A program made the position numbers and the translations under genes. Positions 33,162 through 42,125 of a stretch of 64,000 nucleotides of DNA are shown one piece after another. This DNA is from VAXT01 sp963728535 (lineage in GTDB: Bacteria > Actinomycetota > Thermoleophilia > Gaiellales > Gaiellaceae): assembly GCA_963728535.1 (NCBI GenBank), contig CAVSKK010000001.1, positions 2,294,001-2,358,000 of the forward strand. The letters are read 5' to 3'. Within the stretch, counting starts at the first letter, position 1. Every line of letters starts with the position of its first letter. Below the pieces are notes generated by a model. It was given only the letters and a program-made list of their open reading frames with translations, had not been told where the DNA came from and ran no database searches.

Positions 33162-33575
33162 CTACGCGGGCTCCCACGGGTTCAGGAGCGGAACTCCGGC
33201 GCCCTCGAGCTTCGAGGTATCTCGTGTGACGAAGACAAGTCCGTGGACCATTGCCGTTGCAGCCAGCAGGCTGTCCACGGCCGGCAGCGGTGCCGGAGCG
33301 TTCAGGCGACCCCATGCGTCGCCGACGGCCGCGGAAACGGGGAGGAGCCTGTCCCGGAAATCCAACTGAAGGATGTCGAGCCACCGCTCGAAGACCGCGG
33401 CCTGCTCAGGGTCTCGCACACGTAGACGCTCGATGCCCTGCCGGATCTCGCCGACGACGAGGACGCTCAGGAAGAGGTCCTCACCGGCGGCTTCCTCGAA
33501 CCAGGAGGCGACCCCGGCGTTCGGCTTCGGCCGACGGATCTCCGAGATCACGTTCGTGTCGAGCAGGAAGCTCAC
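33162..33575 (-). CDS. vapC: VapC-family PIN-domain toxin
   Basis: 137 residues. The PIN-domain acids are all in place: LLDTNVISEIRRP (first Asp), GEIRQGIERL (Glu), LPAVDSLLAATA (Asp) and VTRDTSKLEGAGV (Asp). Such proteins are Mg-dependent ribonucleases that cut tRNA or rRNA when released from the antitoxin. GTG at 33575 overlaps the antitoxin stop (GTGA), the usual coupled toxin-antitoxin arrangement. It faces the epimerase gene tail to tail. Confidence 0.88.
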   Translation of the reverse strand: MSFLLDTNVISEIRRPKPNAGVASWFEEAAGEDLFLSVLVVGEIRQGIERLRVRDPEQAAVFERWLDILQLDFRDRLLPVSAAVGDAWGRLNAPAPLPAVDSLLAATAMVHGLVFVTRDTSKLEGAGVPLLNPWEPA

Positions 33576-33826
33576 AGGTCGACGGAGCGCACCGGTTCGT
33601 CTGACCGCTCTATCTCGAGCAACGCGAAGTCCGGCGCCGCACTCAGGAAGCGCTTGAAGTCGTGCTCACCTTCGGAGAGGCGTCGGTAGGAGTCGATTGC
33701 GAGCACGACGACGACCGCCCGGCCGCGTCGAGTGACCCACTGAGGCCCTTCTGACAGCGCGCGGTCGACGACCTCGCTGAATCGTTGCTTTGCGTTTTGA
33801 AGCTGCCACACCATGTCAAACGTCAT
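33572..33826 (-). CDS. Phd/YefM-family antitoxin
   Basis: 84 residues. MVWQLQNAKQRFSEVVDRALSEGPQWVTRRGRAVVVVL is a typical Phd/YefM DNA-binding and dimerisation start, followed by an acidic tail that would wrap the toxin. ATG at 33826 is annotated; ATG 33814, four codons in, aligns better with relatives. It neutralises the adjacent VapC and usually represses its own promoter, and a palindrome lies directly upstream. Confidence 0.82.
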   Translation of the reverse strand: MTFDMVWQLQNAKQRFSEVVDRALSEGPQWVTRRGRAVVVVLAIDSYRRLSEGEHDFKRFLSAAPDFALLEIERSDEPVRSVDL

Positions 33827-33828
33827 CT

Positions 33829-33845
33829 GTCTAGGCTGTCTAGAC
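33829..33845 (-). promoter_or_regulatory. Palindromic operator and -10 region of the toxin-antitoxin pair
   Basis: GTCTAG and CTAGAC form a perfect 6-base inverted repeat with a 5-base spacer. On the minus strand TATAGT directly precedes and overlaps it. The position just before the antitoxin start fits autorepression by the Phd-type protein. Confidence 0.5.
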
Positions 33846-33911
33846 TATAACGGAACGAATCTGACACAGTCTTTGAGCAAAGGCGCCACGAAGGTCCTCC
33901 GCCGCCCCGAG

Positions 33912-33917
33912 TAGGGT
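33912..33917 (+). promoter_or_regulatory. Leaderless -10 element (TAGGGT) of the uvrD-like gene
   Basis: TAGGGT is 6 bases before the GTG at 33924 and repeats the TAGGGTGGCCC context found before hemB. Confidence 0.45.
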
Positions 33918-33923
33918 GGCCCG

Positions 33924-35774
33924 GTGCCTGAGCAAGCGATTCTCGACGGGTTGAACCCCGAGCAGCGCCGCGCCGTCGAGGCCGTGCGCGGGCCGGTCTG
34001 CATCCTCGCCGGCGCGGGCTCGGGCAAGACGACGACGATCACCCATCGCGTGGCGAACCAGGTCGCGACCGGCGCGTTCCGGTCGGACGAGATCCTCGCG
34101 GTCACGTTCACGGACAAGGCCGCCGGCGAGATGAGGTCGCGGTTGGAGGCGCTCGGCGTGACCGGAGTGCGTGCGTCCACGTTCCACTCTGCGGCGCTCG
34201 GACAGCTTCGTTTCTTCGCGCCGGAGCCGATCGGCAAGATCATGGCGTCGAAGGCGCTGCCGCTCCGCTACATCGGGAACTCGCTGCCTCGGCCGTATCG
34301 ATTCCGGCCCGCAGCCGATCTCGCGACCGAGGTCGAGTGGGCGAAGAACCGCCGAATCACACCTGGCGACTACGCGCGCTCGCTCGGCGACCACGAGCCG
34401 CCGATCCCGAAGGACCTGATGGTGAAGGTCTACCGCGACTACGAGCGGCGCAAGGCCGACCAGGGCTACGTCGACTTCGAGGACCTGCTCGAGATGACCA
34501 TCCGGCTCTTCGACGCCGACGCGGGCGCCCTCCAGCAAGTGCGAGACCGCTATCGCGCGTTCACCGTCGACGAGTACCAGGACGTCAACCTCCTCCAGCA
34601 GACGCTGCTCGACCGCTGGCTGGGTGACCGGGACGAGCTATGCGCGGTCGGGGACGACTATCAGTCCATCTACGCCTTCACCGGAGCGAGCCCCGAGCAC
34701 CTGCTCACGATGCCGACGCGGTTTCCCGAGGCGACGGTCGTCCGGCTCGAGGAGAACTACCGGTCGACGCCCGAGGTGCTCGGGTTCGCAAATCGCCTGG
34801 TGCCTCCGCTCGGCGGCGCGGAGAAGGTGCTGCGGGCGACCCTTCCGGGCGGAGGTGCCCCGGTCACCCGTTCCTTCGGCGAGGCCGAGGACGAGGCGGC
34901 GTTCATCGTCGAGCGCATGCGCGACCTGCACGCGGCCGGCACGCCGTACGAGGAGATGGCGCTGCTCATCCGGACAAACGCGCGCTCCGCCGACTTCGAA
35001 GAGGCTCTGACCGAGGCCGGCATTCCGTCGCAGGGCGCCGCCCTGCTCTCCCGTGATGGGGCAAGACAGCTCTTGAAGGCCTTGCGCGGCTCCGGCGCGC
35101 CGGTCTCGGAGCTGCGCGGGATCGCGCTCGAGCAGGGGATGCTCGAGGTGATTCCGGACAAGCTCGGCGAGCGCGAGGTCACGCGCCAGAACGACATGGC
35201 TCGCCTCGTGCGGCTCGCGGACGAGTTCGGCGAAGGAACGGTCGCGGAGTTCGTCGCGCAGCTCGAGGAGCGCTTCGGAAGCAACGCAGGGAGAGGGGTG
35301 CACCTCCTCACCTACCACCGCGCCAAGGGACTCGAGTTCGACGCGGTCTTCCTCCCACGGCTCGAGGAGCGCGAGCTGCCGTCGAAGCTCTCGAAGACGG
35401 ACGCTGCGATCGCCGAGGAGCGGCGGCTGCTCTACGTCGGGCTGACGCGAGCGAAGCGGCACCTGACCGTGACCTGGGCCGGGAAGCCGAGCCGCTTCCT
35501 GGCCGAGCTCGAGATCGAGACGCGCTCTGCGCCGGCGGCGAAAGCGGTCGAGCCTGACGATCCGCTCTACGCGGTGCTCAAGAAGTGGCGGCTGGAGACC
35601 GCGAAAGCGGAGGAACGCCCTGCATATGTGATCTTTCACAACTCGACGCTGGCCGAGATCGTCCGCCGCTCTCCGCGCAGCCGGCAAGAGCTCGCCGCTG
35701 TGCCGGGCGTTGGCCCCGCGAAGCTCGAGCGCTATGGCGACGAAGTGCTGGCCGTGCTCGCCGCCGGGGCCTGA
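33924..35774 (+). CDS. UvrD/PcrA-family superfamily 1 DNA helicase
   Basis: 616 residues. Helicase motifs in order: LNPEQRRAVEAVRGPVCILAGAGSGKTTT (Walker A), AVTFTDKAAGEMRSRL, TVDEYQDVNLLQQTLL (Walker B), VGDDYQSIYAFTGA, VVRLEENYRSTPEVLGFA, LLTYHRAKGLEFDAVF and RRLLYVGLTRAKRHLTVTW. An HRDC-like helical domain closes the protein (LAAVPGVGPAKLERYGDEVL). It is shorter than the usual 700-plus residues of UvrD/PcrA, mainly between motifs IV and V, so the 2B region is small. It likely takes part in repair or recombination as a 3'-5' helicase. Confidence 0.92.
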   Translation: MPEQAILDGLNPEQRRAVEAVRGPVCILAGAGSGKTTTITHRVANQVATGAFRSDEILAVTFTDKAAGEMRSRLEALGVTGVRASTFHSAALGQLRFFAPEPIGKIMASKALPLRYIGNSLPRPYRFRPAADLATEVEWAKNRRITPGDYARSLGDHEPPIPKDLMVKVYRDYERRKADQGYVDFEDLLEMTIRLFDADAGALQQVRDRYRAFTVDEYQDVNLLQQTLLDRWLGDRDELCAVGDDYQSIYAFTGASPEHLLTMPTRFPEATVVRLEENYRSTPEVLGFANRLVPPLGGAEKVLRATLPGGGAPVTRSFGEAEDEAAFIVERMRDLHAAGTPYEEMALLIRTNARSADFEEALTEAGIPSQGAALLSRDGARQLLKALRGSGAPVSELRGIALEQGMLEVIPDKLGEREVTRQNDMARLVRLADEFGEGTVAEFVAQLEERFGSNAGRGVHLLTYHRAKGLEFDAVFLPRLEERELPSKLSKTDAAIAEERRLLYVGLTRAKRHLTVTWAGKPSRFLAELEIETRSAPAAKAVEPDDPLYAVLKKWRLETAKAEERPAYVIFHNSTLAEIVRRSPRSRQELAAVPGVGPAKLERYGDEVLAVLAAGA

Positions 35775-35803
35775 CGACCCCGGCGGCTGAGCAGGTTCGG
35801 ACG

Positions 35804-37402
35804 TCAGGAACCGGGCAGGCGGAACAGCATCAGCTGCCCGGCTTCGCGCTTGAGGTCGATGCCTGCGTAGGGGCTGGGCGCGACTTCGATCTCCCAGCCG
35901 TGCGCCTGCACGTCGAGGAGGAATGCGCCCGGGCCGAAGGCCGACGAAGCGTCGATGATCCCGCTCGACTCCCACGAGCCGATCGGCAGGTCCGGCCTTA
36001 GCGACTGGTTCACCTGTGCGACCGGGACGAATGGGCCACCCGGCAGCGTGTATTGCCAGACCTTCGCGTAGCCGATCGCAGCTCCTTGGTTGTGGCTGCC
36101 TGGGTCCTCCTGGACGAAGAGGCCGTCCGGGGTCGTCTCGACGTTGTCCGGCTGGTGCATCGCCGCCGGGTTGTCGTAGCCCAGCGGATCGTGGTCGATC
36201 AGCGCCGACACGCTCTGCACCGTGAGCGGGTCATCGGGGTCGAGGACCATCTTGAAGATGCGTCCGTTTGGATACGGCCCGCGGGTGCCGCCGGCTGCTC
36301 GCCGGAGGCGGCCGGCGCCGTCCGAAACCGCGCGCGGCTCGCCGCTGTCGGCGAAGTAGACGACATTGGGTGTGGTCCGGTCGTAAGCGATGTCCTCGAT
36401 CCGAATGAACTGGAGCGCGCGGACGACGTTGTGGCTCCAGTACTCGAGCACCCACTGCGGCCCGTCCGGAACGCCGGCCGGGGGCGACGGGTACCCGAAG
36501 TCGACTGCCCGCACATCGGTTCCGTCGGCCCTCTTGCCGCTCGCGATCATCGGTGGCACCGGAGTGAAATGCCCGGAAGCGCCGTTCGCCGCCGGGAAAT
36601 CGCCGTAATCGTTCACGTTCGGGTCGTCGGCCACGAACGCGTACAGCGCGCCCTCGTCGTTCCAGAGCGCATTGCCGCTCGCGGCCGAGTAGAGATAGAG
36701 CTGCGACGCCGGGGCATCGAACGTGTCGTCGCCCGAAAGCACGACCGGGTGGCCGTAGCCGGGCACGCCGACGTCGTTCTCGTGGTTATGACGCCCCATC
36801 CCGTAGATCGAGCGATAGGCGCCGCTCTTGATGTCCAGGGCGACGACGACACCGGCCTGCTCGGCGGACGGCTCGTCGAGTGAGACGAACGGCGGGTGCC
36901 ACGCGTATCCCTCCCGCAAGACGATGTCGCGGGCTTCCTCGTTCGTGAGCAGGAGCTCGCGTTCGAAGCCCTGTGCCGGGCCGACGAGGAAGTTCGAGCA
37001 GAACCGCTGGTAGTTCGCATCGTTTCCGATCACGTACTCGCCGCGCAAGACGCCGGCGCTGTGCTGGTTCAGCCGCAACTTGCTGACCAGCGAGTTCGTG
37101 AAGTCGCTTCGATTCGCCGGGAACGGGACGAGCGACGTCTCGTGGTTCACGTAGACGTCCATCGTGCCCTGGCCGTTCCGCGTGAACGAGATCCCGTCGG
37201 GGATCGCCTCGAACTTGTAGCCGCGAACGGTGTCGCCGACCGAGATGATCGGCTTGACGCTCGAGCCCGGAGCCAGCGGCGTGAGCATCGCCGGCACCGA
37301 TGTGTGGAACCCGGAGTTGTTGTCCCCGGCGCCCGCCGGCAACGCGACGATCGCGATGACAGCCGTCGCTGCGGCCCCGAGGACACACAGCCTCTTTCTC
37401 AT
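35804..37402 (-). CDS. Secreted PhoX-like (DUF839) protein
   Basis: 532 residues with a signal peptide (RLCVLGAAATAVIAIVALPAGAG). The body resembles the PhoX/DUF839 beta-propeller: VYVNHETSLVP, GRHNHENDVGVPGYG, VVLSGDDTFDAPASQLYLY, LEYWSHNVVRAL and MHQPDNVETTPDGLFVQEDPGS. PhoX enzymes are Ca/Fe alkaline phosphatases, but many DUF839 proteins are uncharacterised, so phosphatase activity is a family-based guess. ATG at 37402 is preceded by GGGGGAGAG. There is no Tat-type twin Arg; a Sec route is likely. Confidence 0.75.
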   Translation of the reverse strand: MRKRLCVLGAAATAVIAIVALPAGAGDNNSGFHTSVPAMLTPLAPGSSVKPIISVGDTVRGYKFEAIPDGISFTRNGQGTMDVYVNHETSLVPFPANRSDFTNSLVSKLRLNQHSAGVLRGEYVIGNDANYQRFCSNFLVGPAQGFERELLLTNEEARDIVLREGYAWHPPFVSLDEPSAEQAGVVVALDIKSGAYRSIYGMGRHNHENDVGVPGYGHPVVLSGDDTFDAPASQLYLYSAASGNALWNDEGALYAFVADDPNVNDYGDFPAANGASGHFTPVPPMIASGKRADGTDVRAVDFGYPSPPAGVPDGPQWVLEYWSHNVVRALQFIRIEDIAYDRTTPNVVYFADSGEPRAVSDGAGRLRRAAGGTRGPYPNGRIFKMVLDPDDPLTVQSVSALIDHDPLGYDNPAAMHQPDNVETTPDGLFVQEDPGSHNQGAAIGYAKVWQYTLPGGPFVPVAQVNQSLRPDLPIGSWESSGIIDASSAFGPGAFLLDVQAHGWEIEVAPSPYAGIDLKREAGQLMLFRLPGS

Positions 37403-37439
37403 CAATCTCTCCCCCTTCAGATTGCTTGCGGGCGCGAGT

Positions 37440-38456
37440 CTAAAGGGGCTCCACCGCTGAAAGCAGCAGTTCGAGCATGAGACTGGGGTCGCGGCGCACG
37501 CGTTGCGAGTCGTCGTCCCGCCGCTTCTCGAGCTCGAGCGCCCGTGGGTCGGTCAACGGCCGCAACCGGCCCTCGCGGAGCAGCATCTCGTCGACGCCTC
37601 CCAGACGCCCCCCATAGGTCGTGTAGACGGGCACGCCCAGCGCGGCGGCCTCCCGATTCATCGTCCCGCCGGCGGAGACGACGAGGTCGGCGAGCGCGAT
37701 CAGGCTCTGCGCATCGACGGCCCGGTCGGGGACGATCACCGACGGAAGGGTCAGGTCCTGCACGTACGCACGCTGTTCGGGGCTGCGCGGGAGGACGACC
37801 GCGTGCACGTCTTTCTGGTGTCCGAGATGAGCGAGGAGCCGCGGGAAGAACGGGTTCGAGCGCCGGTGATAGAGCGACACGTCCGGGGGCGTGCGCACCA
37901 CGACGAGTGTCCGCTCACGGTTGACGAGCAGCTCGTCCAGCACGGTCGGGTCCGGCTCGAAGTCATGGAGGTAGTACTCCTCCTTCAATCCCGGATACCG
38001 GAGGAGCTTGGGCGGCCGGACGCCGAACTTCGCCATTCGCTCGAGGGGGATCGCCTCGGGCACGACTACCCTCGTCGCAGCGCGGTCGCCGAGATGGTGC
38101 TGGAGCGTCGCGTACTCGTAGTCGTGCGTCGTCGCGCTCGGGATGCCGAGGCGCCGCGCAGTGATCGTCAACTCGTGCGAGCCATGCGCGAGCGCGAGGT
38201 CGAACCTTCGTCCCTTCACATGGCGCCTCAGCGCGCGCAAGCGCCCGGAAAGCGACGCCGCCTTGCCGAGACGCGACCGACCACCATGGCGCCCGATCAC
38301 CTCGGCCTCCATGCCGTGCCGCTCGAGCAGCTCGAGCGTCTGGGCGTAGTCGCGCGTGGTCAGCTCGACCTCGTCGCCACGCTCCCGCAAGAGTGCGATC
38401 AGAGGCCGGAACACGAGCACGTGCGCCGGGGCGGAGATGTCGATCCAGATCCTCAC
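37440..38456 (-). CDS. DUF354 protein (glycosyltransferase-B-like)
   Basis: 338 residues starting RIWIDISAPAHVLVFRPLIALL, the standard DUF354 beginning. It has a two-Rossmann GT-B-like layout: HGSHELTITARRLGIPSATTHDYE, LLRYPGLKEEYYLHDF and a C-terminal ALADLVVSAGGTMNREAAALGVPVYTTYGG like a nucleotide-sugar binding site. The family is uncharacterised but resembles UDP-GlcNAc 2-epimerases and glycosyltransferases. GTG at 38456 overlaps the stop of the asparagine synthase gene (GTGA). The long N-terminal extension to 38693 is a shadow and is not used. Confidence 0.82.
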   Translation of the reverse strand: MRIWIDISAPAHVLVFRPLIALLRERGDEVELTTRDYAQTLELLERHGMEAEVIGRHGGRSRLGKAASLSGRLRALRRHVKGRRFDLALAHGSHELTITARRLGIPSATTHDYEYATLQHHLGDRAATRVVVPEAIPLERMAKFGVRPPKLLRYPGLKEEYYLHDFEPDPTVLDELLVNRERTLVVVRTPPDVSLYHRRSNPFFPRLLAHLGHQKDVHAVVLPRSPEQRAYVQDLTLPSVIVPDRAVDAQSLIALADLVVSAGGTMNREAAALGVPVYTTYGGRLGGVDEMLLREGRLRPLTDPRALELEKRRDDDSQRVRRDPSLMLELLLSAVEPL

Positions 38457-40342
38457 TTGGCGAGCGCTTCGAGTCGCGGCTCCTTGAGTGGGCCCGGCGT
38501 CTGCTCGACGTGCCGCTCGTGCCAGAGCGTGAACGAGAGGAGGCCCCAGAGCTGCCGGCTCAGGTCCTCCCGGCCGGCGACGTGGTCGTCGATCAACCGG
38601 GTGACGACGGCGGGCTCGAAGAAGCCCTGGCGGCGCAACGTGTCCGACGAGAGCGTGTCGCGCGCGAACGGCTCCAGCTCGCCGCGAAGCCACGCGGCTG
38701 CGGGAATCGAGAATCCGCGCTTGCGCCTCCTGAGGAGCTCGGGCGGCACGAGGGGCGCAGCCGCCTTTCGCAACAGCACCTTCTTGCGCAGTCCTCGTAC
38801 CTTGTGGCGGCTCGGTAGCCCGAGCGCGAAGTTCGTGACCACGGGGTCGAGAAACGGCACGCGCGCCTCCAGCGAGTGCGCCATCGAGGCGCGATCGGTC
38901 TTCACGAGCAGGTCGTCGACGAGGTAGGTGCCGAGGTCGACGTCCTGAAGCCGCGCCAGGAGCTCGGCGCCCTCCGTCTCGGCGAAGCGCGCCCGGAGCA
39001 GGTCGACCGGGTCGAGCTCACTCCGGCGCCCGGTCAGCTCGGCCCGCGCCTCGCGCGAGAAGATTTCTTTCCAGCCGTGGTGGCGCTCGAGCGGCGGCAG
39101 GTGCGCGGCGCGGACGAACCGCTTCGCCCGGTAGTCGAAGCTCGCCCTCGCCGACGAGCTCGGCAGCCGCTCGACGAGAGGCCGCAGGAATCGCGCCGTC
39201 CCCCCGACACGCTCGGCGAGGAGGTCGGCCGCGTACGTGTAGTAGCCGCCGAAGAGCTCGTCGCCGCCCTCTCCGGAGAGCGCGACCTTCACGTCCTCCG
39301 CCGCGAGCCGCGACACGAGATAGGTCGGGAGGGCCGACGAGTCGGCAAAGGGCTCGTCGAAGGCCTCGGCGAGGGCGGGGAGCAGGAGCGCCGCGTCGGG
39401 CTGGAGCACCAGCTCCCGGTGTTGGGTGCCGTAGCGCTCGGCCACGAGCCGCGCGTCGGCCAGCTCGTCGAAGCTCCGCTCCTCGAATCCGATCGAGAAC
39501 GTGCGCAGCGGCGCCGATGCCTCCTCGGCCGCGAGCGCCGCGAGCATCGAGGAGTCGACGCCGCCCGAGAGGAGCACGCCGACCGGCACGTCGGAGACGA
39601 GGTGCGCGCGCACCGAATCGCGCAGGCGCGCCCGCAGCTCCTCGACGAGCTCCGCCTCCTCGTCGCCGCGGACGTCGGACGCCGGGACCGGGGCCGGCCG
39701 CGCGTACCGGATGAGCTCGCTCCGTCCGTTCTCCCAGGTGAGGACGTGTCCGGGCTGCAGCTTCCGGACGTCGCGGAAGATCGTCAGCGGGCCCGGCACG
39801 GAGTTGAAGGCGAGGAAGGCCTCGAGCGCGTCGAGATCGATCTCTCCGCGCGGAAGCGCGCGCAGCTCGGAGGCGAAGGCCAGCTCGTCCCCGGACTCGC
39901 GGTAGTAGAGCGGCTTGATCCCGTAGCGGTCCCGTGCGAGGACGAGACGGTTGCGTCCGGAGTCCCAGAGAGCGACGGCGAACATGCCTCGCAGGCGCTC
40001 CGGAAAGCGCTCGCCGTGCTCCTCGTAGAGGTGGACGAGCACCTCGGTGTCGCCGTTCGTCGAGAAGCGATGCCCGGCGCGCTCGAGCTCGTGCCGCAAC
40101 TCGCGGTAGTTGTAGAGCTCGCCGTTCTGGACGACGGTGATCCGGCCGTCCTCGTTTGCGATCGGTTGATCGCCGGTGGCGAGATCGATGATCGCCAGCC
40201 GCCGAGCGGCAAGCCCCACCGAGCCTTCGGCGAAGGTCCCATCGGAGTCGGGCCCGCGGTGGACGAGTGTCGCGCTCATCGCCGCGAGCTGATCGGGTGG
40301 GGCGGCGCCGCGGGCCCTTGCGATTCCGCAGATCCCGCACAT
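38453..40342 (-). CDS. asnB: Glutamine-hydrolysing asparagine synthase
   Basis: 629 residues. An N-terminal class II glutaminase with the Cys2 nucleophile (MCGICGIARA), HRGPDSDGTF and QNGELYNYREL; then the ATP-pyrophosphatase synthase domain with VGVLLSGGVDSSMLAAL, ALSGEGGDELFGGY and DLGTYLVDDLLVKTDRASMAHSLE. It makes asparagine, or in polysaccharide clusters amidates sugar acids. Linkage to the DUF354 gene, plus sugar-modifying genes within 10 kb, makes the second role possible. A leaderless-type -10 box (TAGATT) lies 8 bases before the ATG. Confidence 0.92.
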   Translation of the reverse strand: MCGICGIARARGAAPPDQLAAMSATLVHRGPDSDGTFAEGSVGLAARRLAIIDLATGDQPIANEDGRITVVQNGELYNYRELRHELERAGHRFSTNGDTEVLVHLYEEHGERFPERLRGMFAVALWDSGRNRLVLARDRYGIKPLYYRESGDELAFASELRALPRGEIDLDALEAFLAFNSVPGPLTIFRDVRKLQPGHVLTWENGRSELIRYARPAPVPASDVRGDEEAELVEELRARLRDSVRAHLVSDVPVGVLLSGGVDSSMLAALAAEEASAPLRTFSIGFEERSFDELADARLVAERYGTQHRELVLQPDAALLLPALAEAFDEPFADSSALPTYLVSRLAAEDVKVALSGEGGDELFGGYYTYAADLLAERVGGTARFLRPLVERLPSSSARASFDYRAKRFVRAAHLPPLERHHGWKEIFSREARAELTGRRSELDPVDLLRARFAETEGAELLARLQDVDLGTYLVDDLLVKTDRASMAHSLEARVPFLDPVVTNFALGLPSRHKVRGLRKKVLLRKAAAPLVPPELLRRRKRGFSIPAAAWLRGELEPFARDTLSSDTLRRQGFFEPAVVTRLIDDHVAGREDLSRQLWGLLSFTLWHERHVEQTPGPLKEPRLEALAK

Positions 40343-40350
40343 GCGGCATT

Positions 40351-40356
40351 AATCTA
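40351..40356 (-). promoter_or_regulatory. Leaderless -10 element (TAGATT) of asnB
   Basis: On the minus strand TAGATT lies 8 bases before the asnB ATG. Its first base is the outermost base of the long palindrome that fills the rest of the gap, so that element would occupy the upstream promoter region. Confidence 0.45.
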
Positions 40357-40522
40357 GTGCCCCATCCGGTGATGCCGTCGAGTTTCTGGGTCGCGAGCAC
40401 CAAGCCAGAGGCCGCACTCGACCGCGGCCAAGGCTTAATCAAGCCTTGGCAAGGGCGAGGGTGGGCTCTGGCGCCGCGTGATCGCGGGCCAGAAGCCGAC
40501 ATGTATTGCCGGATGGGGCACT
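40356..40522. repeat. Long imperfect palindrome A (167 bases), MITE-like or structured RNA
   Basis: Perfect 14-base terminal inverted repeats: AGTGCCCCATCCGG (40356-40369) and its complement (40509-40522). Inside, the arms keep pairing: TCTGGgtCGCGAgCAC with GTGaTCGCGggCCAGA, GCCAGAG (40404-40410) with CTCTGGC (40466-40472), and a perfect 10-base apical stem GCCAAGGCTT/AAGCCTTGGC around AATC (40427-40450). The whole element folds on itself. It lies between divergent asnB and the antiporter gene and ends 10 bases before that gene's start. No transposase or clear target duplication is visible. Confidence 0.75.
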
Positions 40523-40532
40523 GGGTGACGCG

Positions 40533-42125
40533 GTGAGCGGGTTCGGCGCACACGAGGAGCTCCAGCTCCTTGCCATCCTCGTTTCTGCTGCCGCGTTGCT
40601 CCTGCTCGCCGACCCGCTGCGGATCCCGTATCCGATCCTGCTCGTCGTCGGCGGGCTCATGCTGGGCTTCACGCCGGGTGTGCCGGACCTGGTCCTGCCT
40701 CCGGACCTCGTGCTGATCGGGATCCTGCCGCCTCTGCTCTATTCGGCTGCCTTCAACACCGGCCTCCGTGACCTGAAGCGGAACCTCCGGCCGATCTCGT
40801 TCCTCGCGCTCGGGCTCGTGACCGTCACGGCGGTCCTGGTCGCGGCAGTCGCGCACTACATGATCGATCTCTCGTGGCCGGCCGGGTTCGTGCTCGGGGC
40901 CGTTGTCTCGCCCACCGATCCGCTCGCCGCGACGACGATCGCGAGGCGGCTCGGGGTTCCGCGGCGCGCAGTCGCGATCATCGAGGGCGAGAGCCTCGTC
41001 AACGACGGCACTGCGCTCGTTCTCTACAAGTTCGCGGTCGCCGCGGTGCTCACCGGATCGTTTTCGCTGGCCGAGGCGGCGGGGAGTTTCTTCTGGTCCG
41101 TTTTGGGTGGTGTCGCCGTGGGTCTCGTGATCGGTCGCGGGATCCGCTTCGTGCGCCGGCGGGTGTTCAACCCACCGCTCGAGGTGACGATCGCGTTTCT
41201 CACCGGCTACTTCGTGTTCCTGCCGGCCTCTGCGATCGGCGCTTCCGGCGTGCTCGCGGTCGTGACGGCCGGCGTGTACATGGGCTGGCACACGCCGGAG
41301 CTGACGACGGTGGAGACGCGCCTCCAGGGAGAAGGCTTCTGGGCGATCTTCAACTTCCTGCTGAACGCATTGCTCTTCGGCCTCGTCGGCCTGCAGCTGC
41401 AGCCGATCCTCGACCAGCTGCAGGGCTACTCGTGGCAGGAGCTCGTCGGCTACGCGGCCCTCACCTCGGCCCTCGTGATGGTGATCCGAATCCTCTACGG
41501 GTTCCCCGTCGCCTACATCCCGCGCTGGGTCTCGCCGGCGCTTCGCGAGCGCGATCCGGCGCCTCCGTGGCAGTTCGTCGCCTTCATTGCGTGGGCGGGG
41601 ATGAGGGGCGGAGTGACGCTCGCAGCGGCGCTCGCGATCCCGCTGACCACGGATTCGGGCGTCCCGTTTCCCGACCGCTCGCTGATCATCTTCCTGGCGT
41701 TCTCCGTCGTGCTCGCGACGCTGCTCATCCAGGGTCTGTCCCTCCCGGGGCTCGTGCGACTGCTCGGGCTCGAAGAGGACGACGGAGACATCACGGAGGA
41801 GGCGAAGGCTCGAATCCACGCGGTCGACGCCGGCCTCGCCCGCCTCGAGGAGCTGGTCGACGAGGACTGGGTGCGCGAGGACACCGCCGAGCGCGTGCGG
41901 GCCCAGTACGACTTCCGGCGCAACCGCTTCACGGCGCGGCTGGACGCTTCTGACGACGGCGGGATCGAGGAGCGCTCCCAGAACTACCAGCGCCTGCGCC
42001 GTGAGCTCCTCGACGCCGAGCGAGGCGCCGTGCACGCACTCAGGAACCAGGGAAAGATCAGCGAGGACGTGATGAACCGCGTGCAGCGCGACCTCGACCT
42101 CGAGGACTCCCGGCTAGACGTGTAG
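40533..42125 (+). CDS. NhaP-type Na+/H+ antiporter
   Basis: 530 residues, CPA1 family. About 12 membrane helices with the family motifs VVSPTDPLAATTIARRLGVP and IIEGESLVNDGTALVLYKFA (ion-binding Asp), plus WAGMRGGVTLAAALAIPL. The cytoplasmic tail of about 110 residues is charged and helical, probably regulatory. It exports Na+ or K+ in exchange for protons. GTG at 40533 is used because the in-frame TTG at 40506 lies inside the palindrome arm. The last 12 bases overlap the convergent sugar transferase gene. Confidence 0.9.
   Translation: MSGFGAHEELQLLAILVSAAALLLLADPLRIPYPILLVVGGLMLGFTPGVPDLVLPPDLVLIGILPPLLYSAAFNTGLRDLKRNLRPISFLALGLVTVTAVLVAAVAHYMIDLSWPAGFVLGAVVSPTDPLAATTIARRLGVPRRAVAIIEGESLVNDGTALVLYKFAVAAVLTGSFSLAEAAGSFFWSVLGGVAVGLVIGRGIRFVRRRVFNPPLEVTIAFLTGYFVFLPASAIGASGVLAVVTAGVYMGWHTPELTTVETRLQGEGFWAIFNFLLNALLFGLVGLQLQPILDQLQGYSWQELVGYAALTSALVMVIRILYGFPVAYIPRWVSPALRERDPAPPWQFVAFIAWAGMRGGVTLAAALAIPLTTDSGVPFPDRSLIIFLAFSVVLATLLIQGLSLPGLVRLLGLEEDDGDITEEAKARIHAVDAGLARLEELVDEDWVREDTAERVRAQYDFRRNRFTARLDASDDGGIEERSQNYQRLRRELLDAERGAVHALRNQGKISEDVMNRVQRDLDLEDSRLDV

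Noticed and set aside
37440..38693. Long DUF354 form starting at 38693
   Set aside because: The first 79 codons are Arg/Ala-rich shadow of asnB; the family start is at GTG 38456.
40356..40522. Insertion sequence or tRNA gene in the asnB-antiporter gap
   Set aside because: No transposase, no clear target-site duplication and no cloverleaf or anticodon arm pattern; it is kept as a palindrome of unknown origin.
39018..42035. A 1005-codon minus-strand open frame opposite asnB and the antiporter
   Set aside because: It is rich in Arg, Glu, Asp and His, has no recognisable domain and lies antisense or out of frame to two clear genes. It is a high-GC shadow frame.
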